Positions 48,270 to 60,684 of a DNA stretch of 64,000 nucleotides are shown here, piece by piece. This DNA comes from Umbilicaria muhlenbergii (taxonomy: Eukaryota; Ascomycota; Lecanoromycetes; Umbilicariales; Umbilicariaceae). The stretch spans positions 496,001 through 560,000 of the forward strand of contig KK106986.1 of NCBI GenBank assembly GCA_000611775.1. The letters are read 5' to 3'. A program made the translations under genes and the position numbers. Under the pieces are notes generated by a model. The model was not told where the DNA came from, ran no database searches, and saw nothing but the letters and a program-made list of their open reading frames with translations. How positions within the stretch are numbered: the stretch's first letter is position 1; every line of letters begins with the position of its first letter.

Positions 48270-49426
48270 ATGGAATCCCAACAGAACACTCATAACTTCT
48301 CTAGTGTTGACCATCTCATCGTGGTATGCTGCCACGCTATCTGGCTTGGCGGTCCCAGCAATGGTCAAGACGAATCTGAATGGTAATCCTGTCGCTCATG
48401 TCCATCATCAAATGCTCTGTTGAGGGGTGCTATGACCTGCGAACGGAGTTGCTATATGCAAGCTGACATGACGCCAGGGCTATCGAGCCCTTTCAGCATG
48501 GCGAAACACCTACCTTCATCGAGCACATCAAAGCAGGTCTTCAAGTCTTGAGCGAGCAGCCGGATTCGTTACTTATGTTCTCGGGGTAGGCTTCTGCTGA
48601 CTGCCCCGGATTTTGAGCCCGTGCTGACTCATGGAAGAGGGCCAACGAAGCCTACGATTACACCACTGAGCGAAGCTGAAACGTACCTAGTGAGCTTAGC
48701 TTTCATTATATCTGTGTTCTTAGATCAGGCAAGCTACCTATGTCTTTTCATTTCCAGCATGTAATCTGGACAAAAGCCATGGCAGTTTAATATGTCTTGT
48801 AGCTAGCCCACCAACCCCTCGTTGCCCTAAGCGGATTACCACCCAGCCTCTTCACCACTCGCGCTAATCATCATCCCATTAATTCCTTGCCACTTTTCTG
48901 TTGGAACCTAACCAACCCCCCATAGAACCTCGCCCTCACACCCAACCTCATCCCCAACCCCTTCCCCCGCCCACACCTAACCACCGATCCCCACGCCACC
49001 GACTCCCATCAAAACTTGCTCTTCTCGCTCCTACGTTTCCACACCCTCACCGCGCGTTACCCCACCCACATAACGCTCATCTCGCACGCCTTCAAACGCG
49101 ACCGCTTCACCGAGATCCACCGAACCGCCATCCGTTGGCCCATCGAGAAGTTTTCGTTCGTGGGTATCGATCCGCCGGAGAGCGTGACGCCGAGAGCGGT
49201 GCTGGATGATGTAGAGGGGGGAGTGGTGGGGGCGATGAGAGAGTGGAGGAAGGATCGGTATGGGGTTGGGGAGGTGTTGGGGGGGAAGAGGAAGAAGAGA
49301 GGGTGGAGGGGTGTGAGTGAGGTTGTTTTGGGAGAAGGGGTGGAGAAAGGGGTGAGGGAATTAGTGGAGTGGAGGGGTGGGGAGACGGGGATGGAGGTGT
49401 ATCCTGGGGAGTTGCCGTGGGGTTAG
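48270..49426 (+). CDS. DUF218-domain protein
   Basis: Four exons: 48270-48382, 48478-48585, 48638-48689, 48926-49426, giving 257 residues. The chain reads HLIVVCCHAIWLGGP, then IEPFQHGETPTFIEHIKAGL, then LLMFSGGPTKPTITPLSEAETYL, then DSHQNLLFSLLRF and ITLISHAFKRDRF. This is the pattern of fungal DUF218 proteins: a conserved His/Gly N-terminal strand, a FSGG loop, and a late HxFKR motif. All four exons are in frame; introns are GTAATC, GTAGGC, and a longer third (GTGAGC to CATAG, 236 bp). Enzyme activity is unknown. Composition changes from C-rich to G-rich inside exon 4 (near 49150), making its last 80 residues rich in Gly, Glu, Val and Arg. Confidence 0.78.
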
Positions 49427-49549
49427 GTTACCGGTGAGGTCGACAACTTCTTTAGTATAGTTTTGCGCCGAAGCATTTGTAGCGAGATATAGGGAGAAGC
49501 ACGGCTGCCGGCCCAAAATATATATAGAGGTATATATTCGTGAACAAGC

Positions 49550-50390
49550 CTATACCTTTTCGCTAATCTTAATCGCTGCCCTACAACCCGCCCTAATCAC
49601 ATTCGTAAGTAACCCATACCCCCCCGCCAACTTCGCATCATGCTCCACCGCATGATCCAAATGCTCCAACTCCTCATCCCGAATCCTCTTCAACTCGCCC
49701 ACCAATTCCCTCACCTCCTCTCCCACCTCCTCCCCCCTCTCCTCCATCTCCTTCATCCAACCCAACAGCACCCGCACCTGTCCATTATAGTGCCCGCCTA
49801 TCTCCGTCTCCACGGCCTCCGTACACGCCATCGCCGCCTCCCGCCCCATCACCGCTGTGCTCCAGCCTAGAGCTGTGGCGGCGAGTTTCCAGACGGGGTA
49901 CATGGCTGTGGGGCGGATGCGGTGACGCGCGAGGAGGTGATTGAAGGTGGAGAAGTGGCCGGCTTCTTGGGCGTACATGTGTTGCATCAAGGGACGCAGG
50001 TGTGGGTGTGCTTTTACGATTGGGGGGGTTTGCGCGGTGTAGATCAGGGTGGCGGCGAGTTCGCCGGCTTGGTTGACGCGGAGCTGGTGGAGACATTGGT
50101 CTGTTAGATGGTTGGGTGGTGGCTGGTGGGAGCTGGAAGTCATTACTTACGGCGCTGTCGAGGAATTTCTTCTGCGAGGGGGTTAGGGGGAGGCGTCGCT
50201 TGGCTGATGAGGAGGAGTGCAGGGATTCGGGTTTGGGCTCGGTGCACGGAGGAAGGGAGGAGGTGGTGATTGATGCATGTTGGGTTCTTGGGCGCCCCTG
50301 GGTGAGACAGGGTACTAGAAAGTCGTAGACGGGGAGTTGACGACGGAAGGTGGATGTATATAGTGAGCGCAGGGTTGCCGCAGCGTTCAT
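49550..50390 (-). CDS. COQ7: 5-demethoxyubiquinone hydroxylase, mitochondrial
   Basis: Two exons (minus): 50390-50147 and 50100-49550, giving 264 residues. Coq7/CLK-1 carries out the penultimate step of ubiquinone synthesis on the mitochondrial inner membrane. Di-iron ligands are seen in NQAGELAA, EAGHFSTF, EAVETEIGGHY and DEELEHLDHAVEH. The N-terminal ~70 residues (MNAAATLRSLYTSTFRRQL and on) form a mitochondrial leader. Intron donor is GTAA/GTAATG, branch CATCTAACAG, joining FLDSAV to NQCLHQLRV. It is divergent from RTF1. Confidence 0.94.
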
Positions 50391-50996
50391 AGTGCCAATT
50401 GTTGAAAATTGCGGCAGGATTGCAGAATGACACACCTAGGACAAAGAACAGACGCAGGGATGACGCAGGGATGACACAGTGTCTATTTCCCAGAGTATAG
50501 CGCACCTTGAAGCGACTTCTCCAACGTGAAGCTGCTCTCTCTCTCTCACTCCACCCATTGATTTTGAGCCTCAGAGCGTCATAGGCTGTGCACGGGCCTT
50601 GTCAGCCCAGCCGGAGACTAGCTTGGAACCTTAAATGGAGCTTGTACAGATTCGGACGCTAAACGGGGAGGCTGCAGGCAGAATAGCCAACCTCCTGCTC
50701 ACTTCGACAATAGAGCACTGCGAGCACCAAGGCTGCTTCAAGAGCTCGCTTTCTATTCAGCTTCCAACCTTCTCACATTTCTTCCTCCCATTCTTTCTCT
50801 CATCTACCACCATCTGCCGCCACTCTGTCAACCTTTGCTTCAGATACAGCACGCGCTCATACGCTCAGTTGCACCGCACATTCTATCAATTCACATATAC
50901 CACCACTATCATCACAAGGACTTCCGCGCTTTTCCGCTTACATTCACATAACACACATCTCTTCAATTCCAACAATAGGATTCTACTAGCGCCAAA
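50391..50996. other. Divergent promoter region (COQ7 / RTF1)
   Basis: 606 bp with a CT microsatellite (about 50534-50549) and a long pyrimidine-rich leader before RTF1. No coding evidence. Confidence 0.45.
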
Positions 50997-53082
50997 ATGG
51001 CTGATCTCGACGCAGAACTTCTCGCTTTGGCGGGAGGTGATTCCTCTGACGATGAATCAACCAAGCCAACAACAACTACTACCAAGAACGAGTCACCGGC
51101 TTCCTCTACTCGTAGTCCAACTGGTAATTCCAACGGCGCCGTCATGGGCAAACTCGGCGTGGCGCAGAAGAAATCCAATGTGACCAAGGCGAGGGTAGGT
51201 GTCAAGAAGATGACCAAGAAGGGGAGGAGAGACGATTCTGAGGAGGAAGGAGAAGCGTAAGTATTACCGTACTTGATACTTCAAGTCCAAATCCTCACTA
51301 CCACTTGATACATAACCCATATCTCATTCCAGGTCCTCGGCGCCTGCGTCCCCCAACTCTCTACAGTCCGCCCCGATGTCAGAATCCGACTCCGACACAT
51401 CTCCCGCCGCTGACGTGGACGATGACGGTCAACTCTTCCCCTACGAGAAACAGTTCAAATCCGAAAAGGACAAAGCAGAAATCATGGCAATGTCCGAAGT
51501 TCAACGTGAATCGATCCTGGCTGAGCGGGCTCAGCTCCAGGAACGTAAGTTACAGGATCTCCATCTTCGACGACTCCTCCAAGCTCGAGAGAACGCAGAG
51601 TCGAAGGCTACCGACAAGAAGAAGCGAAAAGCAGGGGCTGCAGACCTTGAAGACACTCAACGCAAGAGTTCTAGGCAGAAGACAACACTTGGCGGACGCA
51701 AAGTTGGCGAGAGCTCGGATGCCATGGAAGCCTACAAACGCCAGAGAGAGCAGAAAGGGCTTCGTGATGAGCAGCGTCGACGTGAAGGTGAAGAGCGGAG
51801 GGAGCGCAAGGCCCGCGGTGCTATCGACGACGGATACTCGGATGCAGACGCGGATGGGGAGAGCGAAGTGGAGTGGGATGATGGGAGACCCAAAGCTGGA
51901 CGTCGTTCGGCATCTTTACCCCGTGACGAGCAGCCAGCAGATCTCAGAGACTTCGAGCATGTCCGCGTGGGCCGGGACAACTTTGCCAAAGTCTGTTTCT
52001 ATCCAGGATTCGACAACGCCATTAAGAACTGTTTCGCTCGTATTAGCATTGGCGTTGACAAAGCGACTGGAGAGAACGTCTACCGAGTTGCACAGATCAA
52101 GTCATTCACCGAAGGCAAGCCATATGCTATGGAGGGCCCGAACGGCAAACCATTCGTCACTAATCAGTACGCTTTGGTCGCCGTTGGTAAATCGGAGAAA
52201 GAGTGGCCGTTCCTCGCTTGCTCGAATTCGAAGTTCACCGAGGCCGAGTTCGAGAGGTACAAGAAAACCATGGTTGTTGAAAACCTGTCAGTGCCCACAA
52301 AGCCATTCCTGATCTCCAAAGTCAACGACATCAACAACCTGATCAACCACCGCTTCACCGAAGAAGAGATCCAACAAAAGCTCAACCGCTCGGGCGCCCT
52401 CAAGACTAAATTCGCCTCCCTCGAACGCACCACCCTCCTCTCCCGCCGCAAAGAAGCCGAATCCGCCGGCGACGAAAAACTCATCGCCAAACTCGACGCC
52501 GAGCTCGCCGCGCTCGAAGGCCCCAAACTCGCCTTTGGAACAAGCCTCACCAAGAGCCCCGCCAAACCCTCCTCCTCCACCACCACCACGAGCTCCACCC
52601 AACAAGAACGTCTCGCCGCCCTCAACCGCGCCAACCGCAAGGCCAACGCGGAGGAGATCCGAAAAGCCCAACACGCGGAGAAGAAAGCGGATGCGATCGC
52701 TCGTAAAGCTGTTGAGCGCGGAGAAGCCGTCGCTAATCCCTTTGCGCGCGTCAAGACGAGAGCGAAAGTTCATTATGACGTTAATGGCGACGGGTTGCTT
52801 GCGCCGCCGCTGCCGGCTACGCATGCGCTGGATGAGCTGTTCGAGGGGGGGAGTAGGGAGGGGAGTCGTGCGGGGACGCCGTTGAGTGTGGGGGCGGGGG
52901 GGCCGGGGTCGAAGACGGGGACGCCGAAGAGGGGGGGGGCGCCGTTGCTGATGGTTAGGGGCAATGGGAATGGGGGCGGGGAGGAGAAGAAGGGCGGAGT
53001 GGGGATCGGGATTGGGAGGAAGAGGAATATGGATGATGATGTTCTGGCGGCGTTGGATATGGGGATTGATATTGAGATTTAG
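50997..53082 (+). CDS. RTF1: Paf1 complex subunit Rtf1
   Basis: Two exons: 50997-51256 and 51333-53082, giving 669 residues. Rtf1 works with RNA polymerase II elongation and is needed for histone H2B ubiquitination. The N-terminus MADLDAELLALAGGDSSDDE is typical; an acidic and basic disordered part follows, then the Plus3 domain (about 290-425, with LRDFEHVRVGRDNFAKVCF and KATGENVYRVAQIKSF), which binds phosphorylated Spt5. A coiled coil follows (NRSGALKTKFASLERTTLL). The C-terminal ~90 residues become Gly/Arg-rich as the sense strand turns G-rich after about 52780. The intron (GTAAGT to TTCCAG) joins EEEGEA to SSAPASP. Confidence 0.95.
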
Positions 53083-53722
53083 GGGTATGGGTAATGGTGG
53101 GTGGTGGGAGGAAGGGAAATTTGGAAAGGGTAGGCATGTAGCGAGGGTTGAAGGCATTGCATTAAGTGTGAGGGTGGTTCCGGGTAGGGGTGGGAGGTTG
53201 GCCTGCTGTTGCGTTGTTCGTTCAAGCATGGGAGTTTAGATGGGATGCATTTTGTACTTTAGCGTATCTGAGGTAGCGGAATGGATTACTTTTTACCACC
53301 ATTTCAAGCAGCAGACCGCTTTGTGTGAATTAGTAGAGCTCTTGTGTTGTATCAACATAGGTCACACCTAATGACTGTATCTGCGAAGAACCGAGCACAG
53401 CTTAATAGGCGGCATTGATCCGTTCAATGGCTAAGGAAGACAGACAAAACGCCAGGGCGTGTAGAACACATACGGTTTAAGCAGAACAAAACCACGAAGC
53501 TCATGGCCTCATGTTTGAAATTCGAACATTACTAAAATTAATGCACCCATCTCTATCGCACATAAACCTCCAACAAGAATCAATGGCATCCAGCCAAACC
53601 TACCCAAATCGATCCAAAAAGCCACCCACTAAATACATCCCTTTACCCCACCCCTCCACATGAACAATAATCACCGCCTTCGACTTCAACCAGCGCGAAA
53701 CCAAATAGGATCGCCAATCACA
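53083..53722. other. Convergent 3' intergenic region
   Basis: 640 bp between RTF1 and the CBM19-like gene. Nothing recognised. Confidence 0.45.
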
Positions 53723-55480
53723 CTATCGCCCCCGATCATGTACCGTCGCGGTAACCGTCTCCGTCACCGTCTCCGTCACCGTCACCGGCCCACCTGCCGC
53801 AACAGGCACGATCGTAATCCCCGGCGGCGGCTGCGAGGTCGATGCGGGTGCGGGTGCGGCTTGCGTCTGCGCTGCGGCGGAGCTGGGTGGTGGGTTTTGT
53901 GGGGCGGGGACTGGGGGCTGCGGGGCGGGCGGAGAGCTGGATTGGGGTGCCTGGGCGGCGGGCGGACTTGATGGTGATGGTTTGGGGGTGCTGGGGGATG
54001 GGGTTGTGGGGTTGGCGGGTGGGGGTGGGGGCGGGGAGGAGGTGAGAGCCGGGAATGAGAGCGTGGTTGTGAATGTTTGTTGGAGGGTTAGAGTTGTTGT
54101 TTGTGGGATTGGAGAACTGGGGGATTGGGTTGGTGCGCTCGTCGAAGCGATTTGTGGGGAAGATGTTGCTTCGGCTGAGGGGGGATTAGCTGCTGGGACA
54201 GTAGTAGTCGGTGCGGCGGGCGGTGGTGCCTGAGAGCTTGCAACGCCTGGCAACGTCTGTGTTATGGTAATTGTAGATATTTGCGGAGACGGTGCGACTG
54301 GTGCTGCCAGAGTCTGCGAAGATTGCAGAACCGCGCTCGAGCTTGGCGCAGGGGCGCTTGGAATACTGGAAGTTGCAGAAGACGATAGAACCACGCTGGA
54401 GCTTGGCACAGGAGTACTTGCAATGCTTGATGTCTCGGATGCTACAACGAGACCGAGCAATGTATCTGCAGTACTGGGCGCAGCGCACCCGATCGTGATG
54501 CCGGACTGACCTCCTTCGAGAGGAAGTGCAAAGCAACTTTGGCCTTGTGGGCACGTGCTTATGATGTATTTGCCATCACGACCGCAGTTGCCCACCTGTC
54601 CACCGATGCAAGCCTGGCCCCCGGCGGCATCACCGGCCTTGCAGGGCGAGTCTTTGGTCATTGTTGCGAAGATACTGTTGAACCCGAGCGCCATTTCTAC
54701 GTTCCCACCCTTCGTACTCGGGGCGTTTGAGAGTGATGGCGGTGCTCCAGTGCTCGTTGAACTTGCTGAGCTGGACGAGCTGGATGAACTTGACGGAGCT
54801 GATGAGGACTGAGGTGCTAGAGACGAGGAGCTAGTGAAGGCCACTGTGACGGTTGTCGTCGAGTAGGCCGGCTCGGTGCTTGAGCTCGACGAGACAGCTG
54901 TTGACGCAACTGCTGCAGACGACGATGTGGCGCTACTGCTTGGAGCGCTTCCCGAGGTTTGTATTGTCGCCAAGGATGCTGTGCTTGGGGCTAGAGTGGT
55001 ACTTTCCGTTGCTAGTAGAGTGAAACTCCGCGAGAAAGACACGGTTGACGTGGATGCGGTCAATGGCAGAGAGGTCGAGGCTAATACAATCGAGGTTGTA
55101 TCTGTACCACCCTGGAATATATTTGCCGACGACGCTCCACGACCATCCGCAAAAGCTGGTACAGAGCCGACCTGCTTTGTCTTTGTAGTAGGATTCGTCA
55201 AGGACATACTACTGGATTGGCTTGCTGTAATATCGGCTTCAACCGCTAACGAGGGGGTCCCGGATGAGCTTGTCGAGGACGAGGATAACGAGGTGATCGA
55301 TACGGTTGTTGAATTGAAATATGAGGTACCGGCTCTGGCCAACCTTCTCAATGTTAGCATATGCTCTACCCTAATCCGTACGAGAAGTTCTCACCTTACG
55401 CGTGCATCTCTTTGTCGGACCGGGCCAGCCGTGACCGTACTACACAGAGCTGCCAGCAGTACAGGCACTGTCAATATCAT
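53723..55480 (-). CDS. Secreted Ser/Thr/Pro-rich protein with CBM19-like module
   Basis: Two exons (minus): 55480-55395 and 55343-53723, giving 568 residues. The first exon is a signal peptide (MILTVPVLLAALCSTVTAGP). A Ser/Thr-rich region of about 190 residues, likely heavily O-glycosylated, precedes a Cys-containing module (about 215-290, with SPCKAGDAAGGQACIGGQ, GNCGRDGKYIISTCPQGQSC and ITIGCAAPS). That Cys spacing is like the CBM19-type chitin-binding modules of fungal wall proteins. The rest is Ser/Ala/Pro-rich low complexity. No GPI signal is seen at the C-terminus (ATVHDRGR). Probably a wall-associated protein. The intron has GTGAGA, branch ATGCTAAC. Confidence 0.78.
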
Positions 55481-56707
55481 CGCGAGTATATCCTGGTGGC
55501 AGAAAGAAGTTGAAAATAGAGTTGTGATAGAGTCGACAAGTCTGTGCTTGTTCAGTGAGATGACAGAGAGAGATCGCAATGAAAGCACAGGTATTAAATT
55601 GGTATGATGAATAGAACCACGTATGAATGAGAGTCTCCTCTGGGTAGATGGAGTATGCAGAAGTGAAATGCAGAAACCGAACAGAAATAGGTGAAAGAGC
55701 GAGATGTTCAGGACTTGTATCTTACGATCGGTAGATGTCGAGAAATCACGGGAGGAGGAGAGACTTTAAGAGCAGGGAAGCCTTTGCAGCAATAGATCCC
55801 AATCGAATGTCTTTGTGAATCTGATGCTGCAGAGAGAGGCTCAAGGCGCCGGAGCGAAATGAGGCCTACGGGTCGGCGGTACCTGCGACATGTCAAACAA
55901 CAGAATGACTTGAGCCATTCCAATATTTGACGTCGACTTGATATAGCACTGCTAGTGTTTCGCAATGTCACCATGATGCGGCGAATTTGGTCGACGAGGT
56001 GGAGTGAAAGAAGTCTGGGCGGCTCTGGCTGCTGCATGAGAGCTCGTCTCGGCAAAGTGATTGGCCGGCACGAATAGAACCATGAAACATCCCAGGTTGC
56101 TTCTTTCAGGCACTCTGCAAGGTAACACTGACGCGATTCTGTTGACTCATCTTAGACCTTTCTATTTGTGTTACCTTCGCCTTCATGTGGCTTATGTTTG
56201 GATGCCGGATCGAAGGCCCGAGGAGGTTCTACAACAACTACATCTTTAACATTGCTAGCATTCCCTTGCCCAATCGCAAAACAGAATGAGCTACCTCACA
56301 CTGTAGGAGGCTTGCCAGAATGGCCCGAGCTGTTGAAAATGTTATCCCTATGTCCAATGATGCAGGCTTCCGTGTACTCATTGAACGTCCCTTGATTCTG
56401 AACGGAAACAGACACTGTCATATAGGCTTCAGATACCCGGCTCCCATGATTGCATTAGGTCAAGAATAGTAAAAGGGAAATGCTTTTCCAATGCAAAGTG
56501 ATTATGTGTGCTTGTCTTTCGTTCTATGACATTGGCGAGATTGGCTCCCTTACTTGTGCTTCGACTGCTCATCTTCCTGACCTTTCATAACCCATTGACT
56601 ATGCATCTTCTGGTATTCTTCCTCGCCTTCCTACAGCTCACCATGAAAGTCAGCGCATCCGTTTCACCAAGAGATTGTGCTCGAGCACATGGTGACTGCG
56701 ACGCTTG
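55481..56707. other. Intergenic region, nothing supported
   Basis: 1.2 kb. A hydrophobic + strand ORF (from about 56526) overlaps the GST 3' end antisense and is not trusted. Confidence 0.4.
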
Positions 56708-57581
56708 TCATACCTTGGTCTGCATCTTCTTCTTCATCTCGAACGGTTGCGGTACATCCAAGCCCTTCTTGATAGCTTCACGGCTGTTGATCCTGTCCAG
56801 CCATGTGCTAATGCGCTCGAACTGCTTGACATCCACCCCCGCCCACTCGGCCCAATTAATCCAGCTGAAGCACGCTAGGTCTGCGATTGTGAACTTGTCT
56901 CCCACCATCCACGGACCCCGCTCTCCCACGTTGTCCTCGCCCAGTTTGCTCATCATTCCTTCAGGCCCAGCATGACTTGCGGTGGTATTGGCCGCCGTAC
57001 GGTTCCCTTCTTCCTGTTCCTTGAGACGGTCCTCGAGGACCTGGTATAGCCTTTTGGTCTCTGTTTGGTACCGTTTTATTCCATACTCAATCTTTTCGGG
57101 GGCGTAGCGGTAGAAATGGTTTGCTTGACCTTGCATGGGCCCGATGCCTGATTGCATCCACGTAAGCCATTCAACAACCTGCCAGTATTTGTCGGTATCG
57201 TAGGAATAGGAGAGTTTACTGATCATGGCCATTAGCAAGACGAACCAATAAAAGCGGAAGCGCTGTGATCAGATGTAACACTCACTAGTTGGGGTCATAT
57301 TTTGCACAGAGGTAGAGCATTATGGCGGCACCTTCGAAGACTCGTTTCTCTTGGGTCTTGCCGTCTGAAGTCGGGGTGCGGTCTACGATTGCAGGTATCC
57401 TCCCGTTGGGATTGATCCGGAGAAACCAGTCTTCCTTCTGCTCATTCTTGCTGATATGGATCTCGTGCGTCTCATACTTGAGTCCGAGCTCTTCCAGAGT
57501 CATACTAATCTTCTGTCCATTCGGTGTACCAGAGGTGTACAAGACAATGTCGGTCTTCGGCGTATCTAGTGGGTTTGCCAT
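56708..57581 (-). CDS. Glutathione S-transferase (Ure2/GstA-like)
   Basis: Two exons (minus): 57581-57286 and 57218-56708, giving 268 residues. The N-terminal thioredoxin-fold domain has LYTSGTPNGQKISMTLEELG, the cis-Pro in INPNGRIPAIVD and FEGAAIMLYL; the C-terminal helical domain has GPWMVGDKFTIADLACFSWI with the N-capping box. Likely conjugates glutathione to electrophiles or reduces peroxides. The intron (GTGAGT, branch TTGCTAAT) joins DPNY to KLSYSYD. No targeting peptide seen. Confidence 0.93.
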
Positions 57582-58552
57582 TCTTGCTGTGCTTCTCTAT
57601 ATAAAAATACCGGATTTGGCTTGCTGAGAATGAATGCTGCTACGAGGTTTGGCCCAAAAAACTGTATAGCTGTGAGAGTGGTATAGAAGCTTTCGTTGGT
57701 TGGAGCCATGATCTCTGAAGGGTTTATCATTAGGGCTAGCGTTTACTATGACGTTGCGGGTCAAGGCCCAGGCGGAGGGGCATCCTCGGGCACACGGTAC
57801 GTAATAAATGAGGGGTCCTTCTCACTTCCATCGGAAGCAATAGGAATACTACTAACCCAATGCTAATGATCATGATCATGATATAATGTGACAATTCCCC
57901 TCCTAGAGAGACAAACTGAATTGGTCTTTATCCAAAGCCTTGAGCCTGCAAATGCTTACTTTGAACATTGGATTGGAGGCGGCTCTGACTGCTGATTTCG
58001 AATATGAATTCGGCTCCATGGTAGGTTGATGAGGTATCCTTAATAGAGGTGGCTGAATACATGCAACATGGACAGGAGCTCCCCATAGGTTTTAGACCTA
58101 TTGAATGCGTAACAAAATCAGAGCAGCCCAGGATGAAGTCAAGGTACTGCTCTGCACCGGGGTCTATGGCCTTTCAGCTGTAGGAGTGGGGGTGTGATAT
58201 GGAAAGGATATCCTTGTTGTGAGGACAGTATCTGCCATCAAGGTCACCAAAAGTAACACCATATTCCACCACAAAATGGCACTGAAACGAACATAGATGT
58301 TGAAAAAAGATAAAAGTCGAGACACTTGGGTAGGCATTCCCGCTTAACCAAATATGACTAGCTTCAGCGTGCCGCTTTAGGCCGAGCAACTATAGATGTA
58401 AATTCCCCAAGGCAGCAACAACATCACCATTACACATCACTTGCATCCCAACGTTCAGTCCGTCGTTTGTCCCGACTCGGCCAGACCCTCGAGGTGCAAC
58501 GGGGCGCTGCTCGAGCCACCAGTTTACGCCGGTCTGGAACTTAACTTCGAAC
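57582..58552. other. Intergenic region with a 14-bp palindrome
   Basis: 971 bp, divergent flank of the GST and RRT8-like genes. ATGATCATGATCAT (57866-57879) is a perfect palindrome in an A/T-rich stretch. The ORF at 58441-58635 is mostly leader and intron of the next gene. Confidence 0.45.
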
Positions 58553-59391
58553 ATGAAGGCCGTTTCCAGCCCGTCGTGGCTCTATCCACTGAAGGTATCT
58601 TATGTCTCGATGTTGTGCCATGGTCAGTGAGCTGATTCAGACAGGGTCTATACTATTTTGCCGCCCATCCTTTCCTCTACCCTTTGCTACGAGCGCGCCT
58701 CATTCCTAGCATACTTCTCTCCGCCTTCGTCTTGACGAATCTCTTCTTGTGGACATACCTTCCTCAAGTCGCGTTTTTGGCTATCTTTCATGGACCACTG
58801 GCATGGGTTCAGGGTGCTTTTCTAGTCCTTGGGGAAGGGGCTGCTATTGTAGCTCTCCTTTTCGAGGCATTTTTCGTTGATGAGACCCTGGTGGATGTCT
58901 TCGATGCAGTTCTCATCAACGAAGGAATAGAAGACCTTGTCGCAAGTGCACGAATGATAAACCCAGAGGCCAATACTCCTGTCAAGAAACTCGGCAAGCC
59001 GACCATGTCTGCTGTTTATTCGCCCTTTTCTTTGCGTCAGATCATAGAGTTCGTTTTCTTTCTCCCATTGAACTTTGTGCCCGTGGCTGGAGTGCCCATG
59101 TTTTTGATTATCACGGGCTACCGCGCTGGGCCGCTGCATCACTGGAGATACTTCAAACTGCTGGGTCTTAAGAAGAAGGAGAGAAAAGCTGTCATTAAGC
59201 AGCGGCAGCTACGGTACACCTGGTTTGGGACCGTTGCCTTGCTTCTACAGTTAGTGCCGGTACTCAGCATGCTCTTCTTGTTGACAACCGCCGCTGGATC
59301 TGCTTTGTGGGCGGTGAAGCTCGAGAAGCAGAGGCGACTACAGGAAGGCGATTCGCAAACGCAGCCTGAATATACGGACGATCCAGTCTGA
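58553..59391 (+). CDS. RRT8-like (EI24-domain) membrane protein
   Basis: Two exons: 58553-58594 and 58645-59391, giving 262 residues. The short first exon MKAVSSPSWLYPLK joins GLYYFAAHPFLYPLLRARL, matching the start of Rrt8/Lds-type outer spore wall and lipid-droplet proteins. Hydrophobic segments include LIPSILLSAFVLTNLFLW, FLAIFHGPLAWVQGAFLVLG, FLPLNFVPVAGVPMFLII and FGTVALLLQLVPVLSMLFLL. The PLNFVPVAG motif is typical of EI24. The intron (GTATCT to GACAG) is needed; the long ORF without it would start at TTG. Yeast relatives act in spore-wall dityrosine layers and lipid droplets; the function here is unknown. Confidence 0.82.
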
Positions 59392-60001
59392 GAGCCAATC
59401 TGTCAGTTTGAGCTCTCCTGGAGAATCGAATAACCCATTTATGATTCATGATCGCGGTCGCTAGTCTCTTTTACATTAACCTCATTGATGTATTAATCAC
59501 GAACTGCATTTTGCACTCAGCCTCTTCACACCCATACTACTGGATGATTTGGCATGCTCTGCGCAAGATGCTGACTATGGTTTTGTTCAATACTATGATG
59601 CACGCGAATCCAGGGCCAGTCTCCGAATCAAGATATACCCAAATAAAGAAATGAGATTAGGAAACTTTACTAGTCAAGCAAATGGACATGATGTTAGGCT
59701 ACAGACATTAGAAGTACATCCTAGCCTGAAGAACTTGTCCGAATACCAATATGCTATATTGTCTATAAACGAGTAATGGGAAGACTGTGAATCTCGGATG
59801 ATATTACGAATGCAAGGATTCGATGGAGTCTCACCACGAGGACAAACAAGTGTCACTGCCGTGAAGCTTGAGTCCATATAAACCCAAAGTTGCGCATTTG
59901 GTCCAGTTGTTACTCGTGAAGAGGCTAAGTCTACCCTTTCAACCACGAGTACTTCCTCAGCTTCTCCCAACTGTCTCTTTGTGTTCTCTCGCTTGAAACA
60001 A
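59392..60001. other. Convergent 3' intergenic region
   Basis: 610 bp. A minus ORF (60072-59674) overlaps the end of the next gene in another frame and is not called. Confidence 0.4.
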
Positions 60002-60684
60002 TCAGGCCGAAGCAGTTGCCTCAACAACATCGTGCTCGCCTCCTTCCTCGTCAAGGAGAGAGTAATGATCACCCCTCTCGGCAGCTTTTCCCGCGGATGG
60101 GTCTTCTGGCACGTTCTTCCAGCGACGCTTACAATCCGGGCAAGTAGCTACCTTCCCCCGGGAACCGTCGTTATCGATCCATCTTGCCCAACACCAGATA
60201 AGGTAGTCTTGAGAGCGACGAATCCATGGATAGCCCTGAGCGGCATGTCAACATCTCGGGGACTCCAACATCGATTGGAAATGCGAGCTTACGAGGACGC
60301 CATCCAGGGTATACTAGCATAAGCTCCCATTAGAACCTCATCACTCCGATGATACCGAGGCAATAAACCGTTGACGATGAGCAAAGCTAGGAAGCTCAAG
60401 AACCACAAGCTGTCCATAAAGACTAGTAGCCCAAGGGGCATGCCCTGCTTGAATATACTTCGAGGAGACGCAAGATCGGCGAGATCCCAGACTATGGACA
60501 GAGCAAGCTATTGGAAGGCACAGTGAGTAAAAGTCTGTCCAACTCGACGACCGTTCTAGGGTAACGTTGCGCTACAAATACTTACTGGTATCAAAGCGAT
60601 AAGCTGAACTGTAGGAACATACCATGAAACGCCAATGTAAACGGAACTTAGAATCAGTCCCAGTACGGAAAAGCCAATATCAAT
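60002..60684 (-). CDS. Membrane protein with C-terminal CPxC motif; probable frameshift, 5' end unresolved
   Basis: Exons (minus) 60684-60586, 60507-60293 and 60235 onward join in frame. They encode hydrophobic helices (IGFSVLGLILSSVYIGVSWY, then LGLLVFMDSLWFLSFLALLI, then IPWMASSAIHGFVALKTTL). The frame stops at 60148, but a different frame continues from the same point with CPDCKRRWKNVPEDPSAGKA to a stop at 60002 and reads like the Zn-knuckle-like cytosolic tail of fungal small tetraspan proteins. The two frames would match if a C5 run (60155-60159; G5 on the sense strand) had one more base. The first exon was not found; an in-frame stop lies shortly before the acceptor at 60685. No family name can be given. 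It could be a pseudogene. Confidence 0.5.

Noticed and set aside
56508-56975. Hydrophobic + strand ORF that looked like a secreted or membrane protein
   Set aside because: It begins without ATG, overlaps the GST coding region antisense, and its tail is plainly GST reverse complement.
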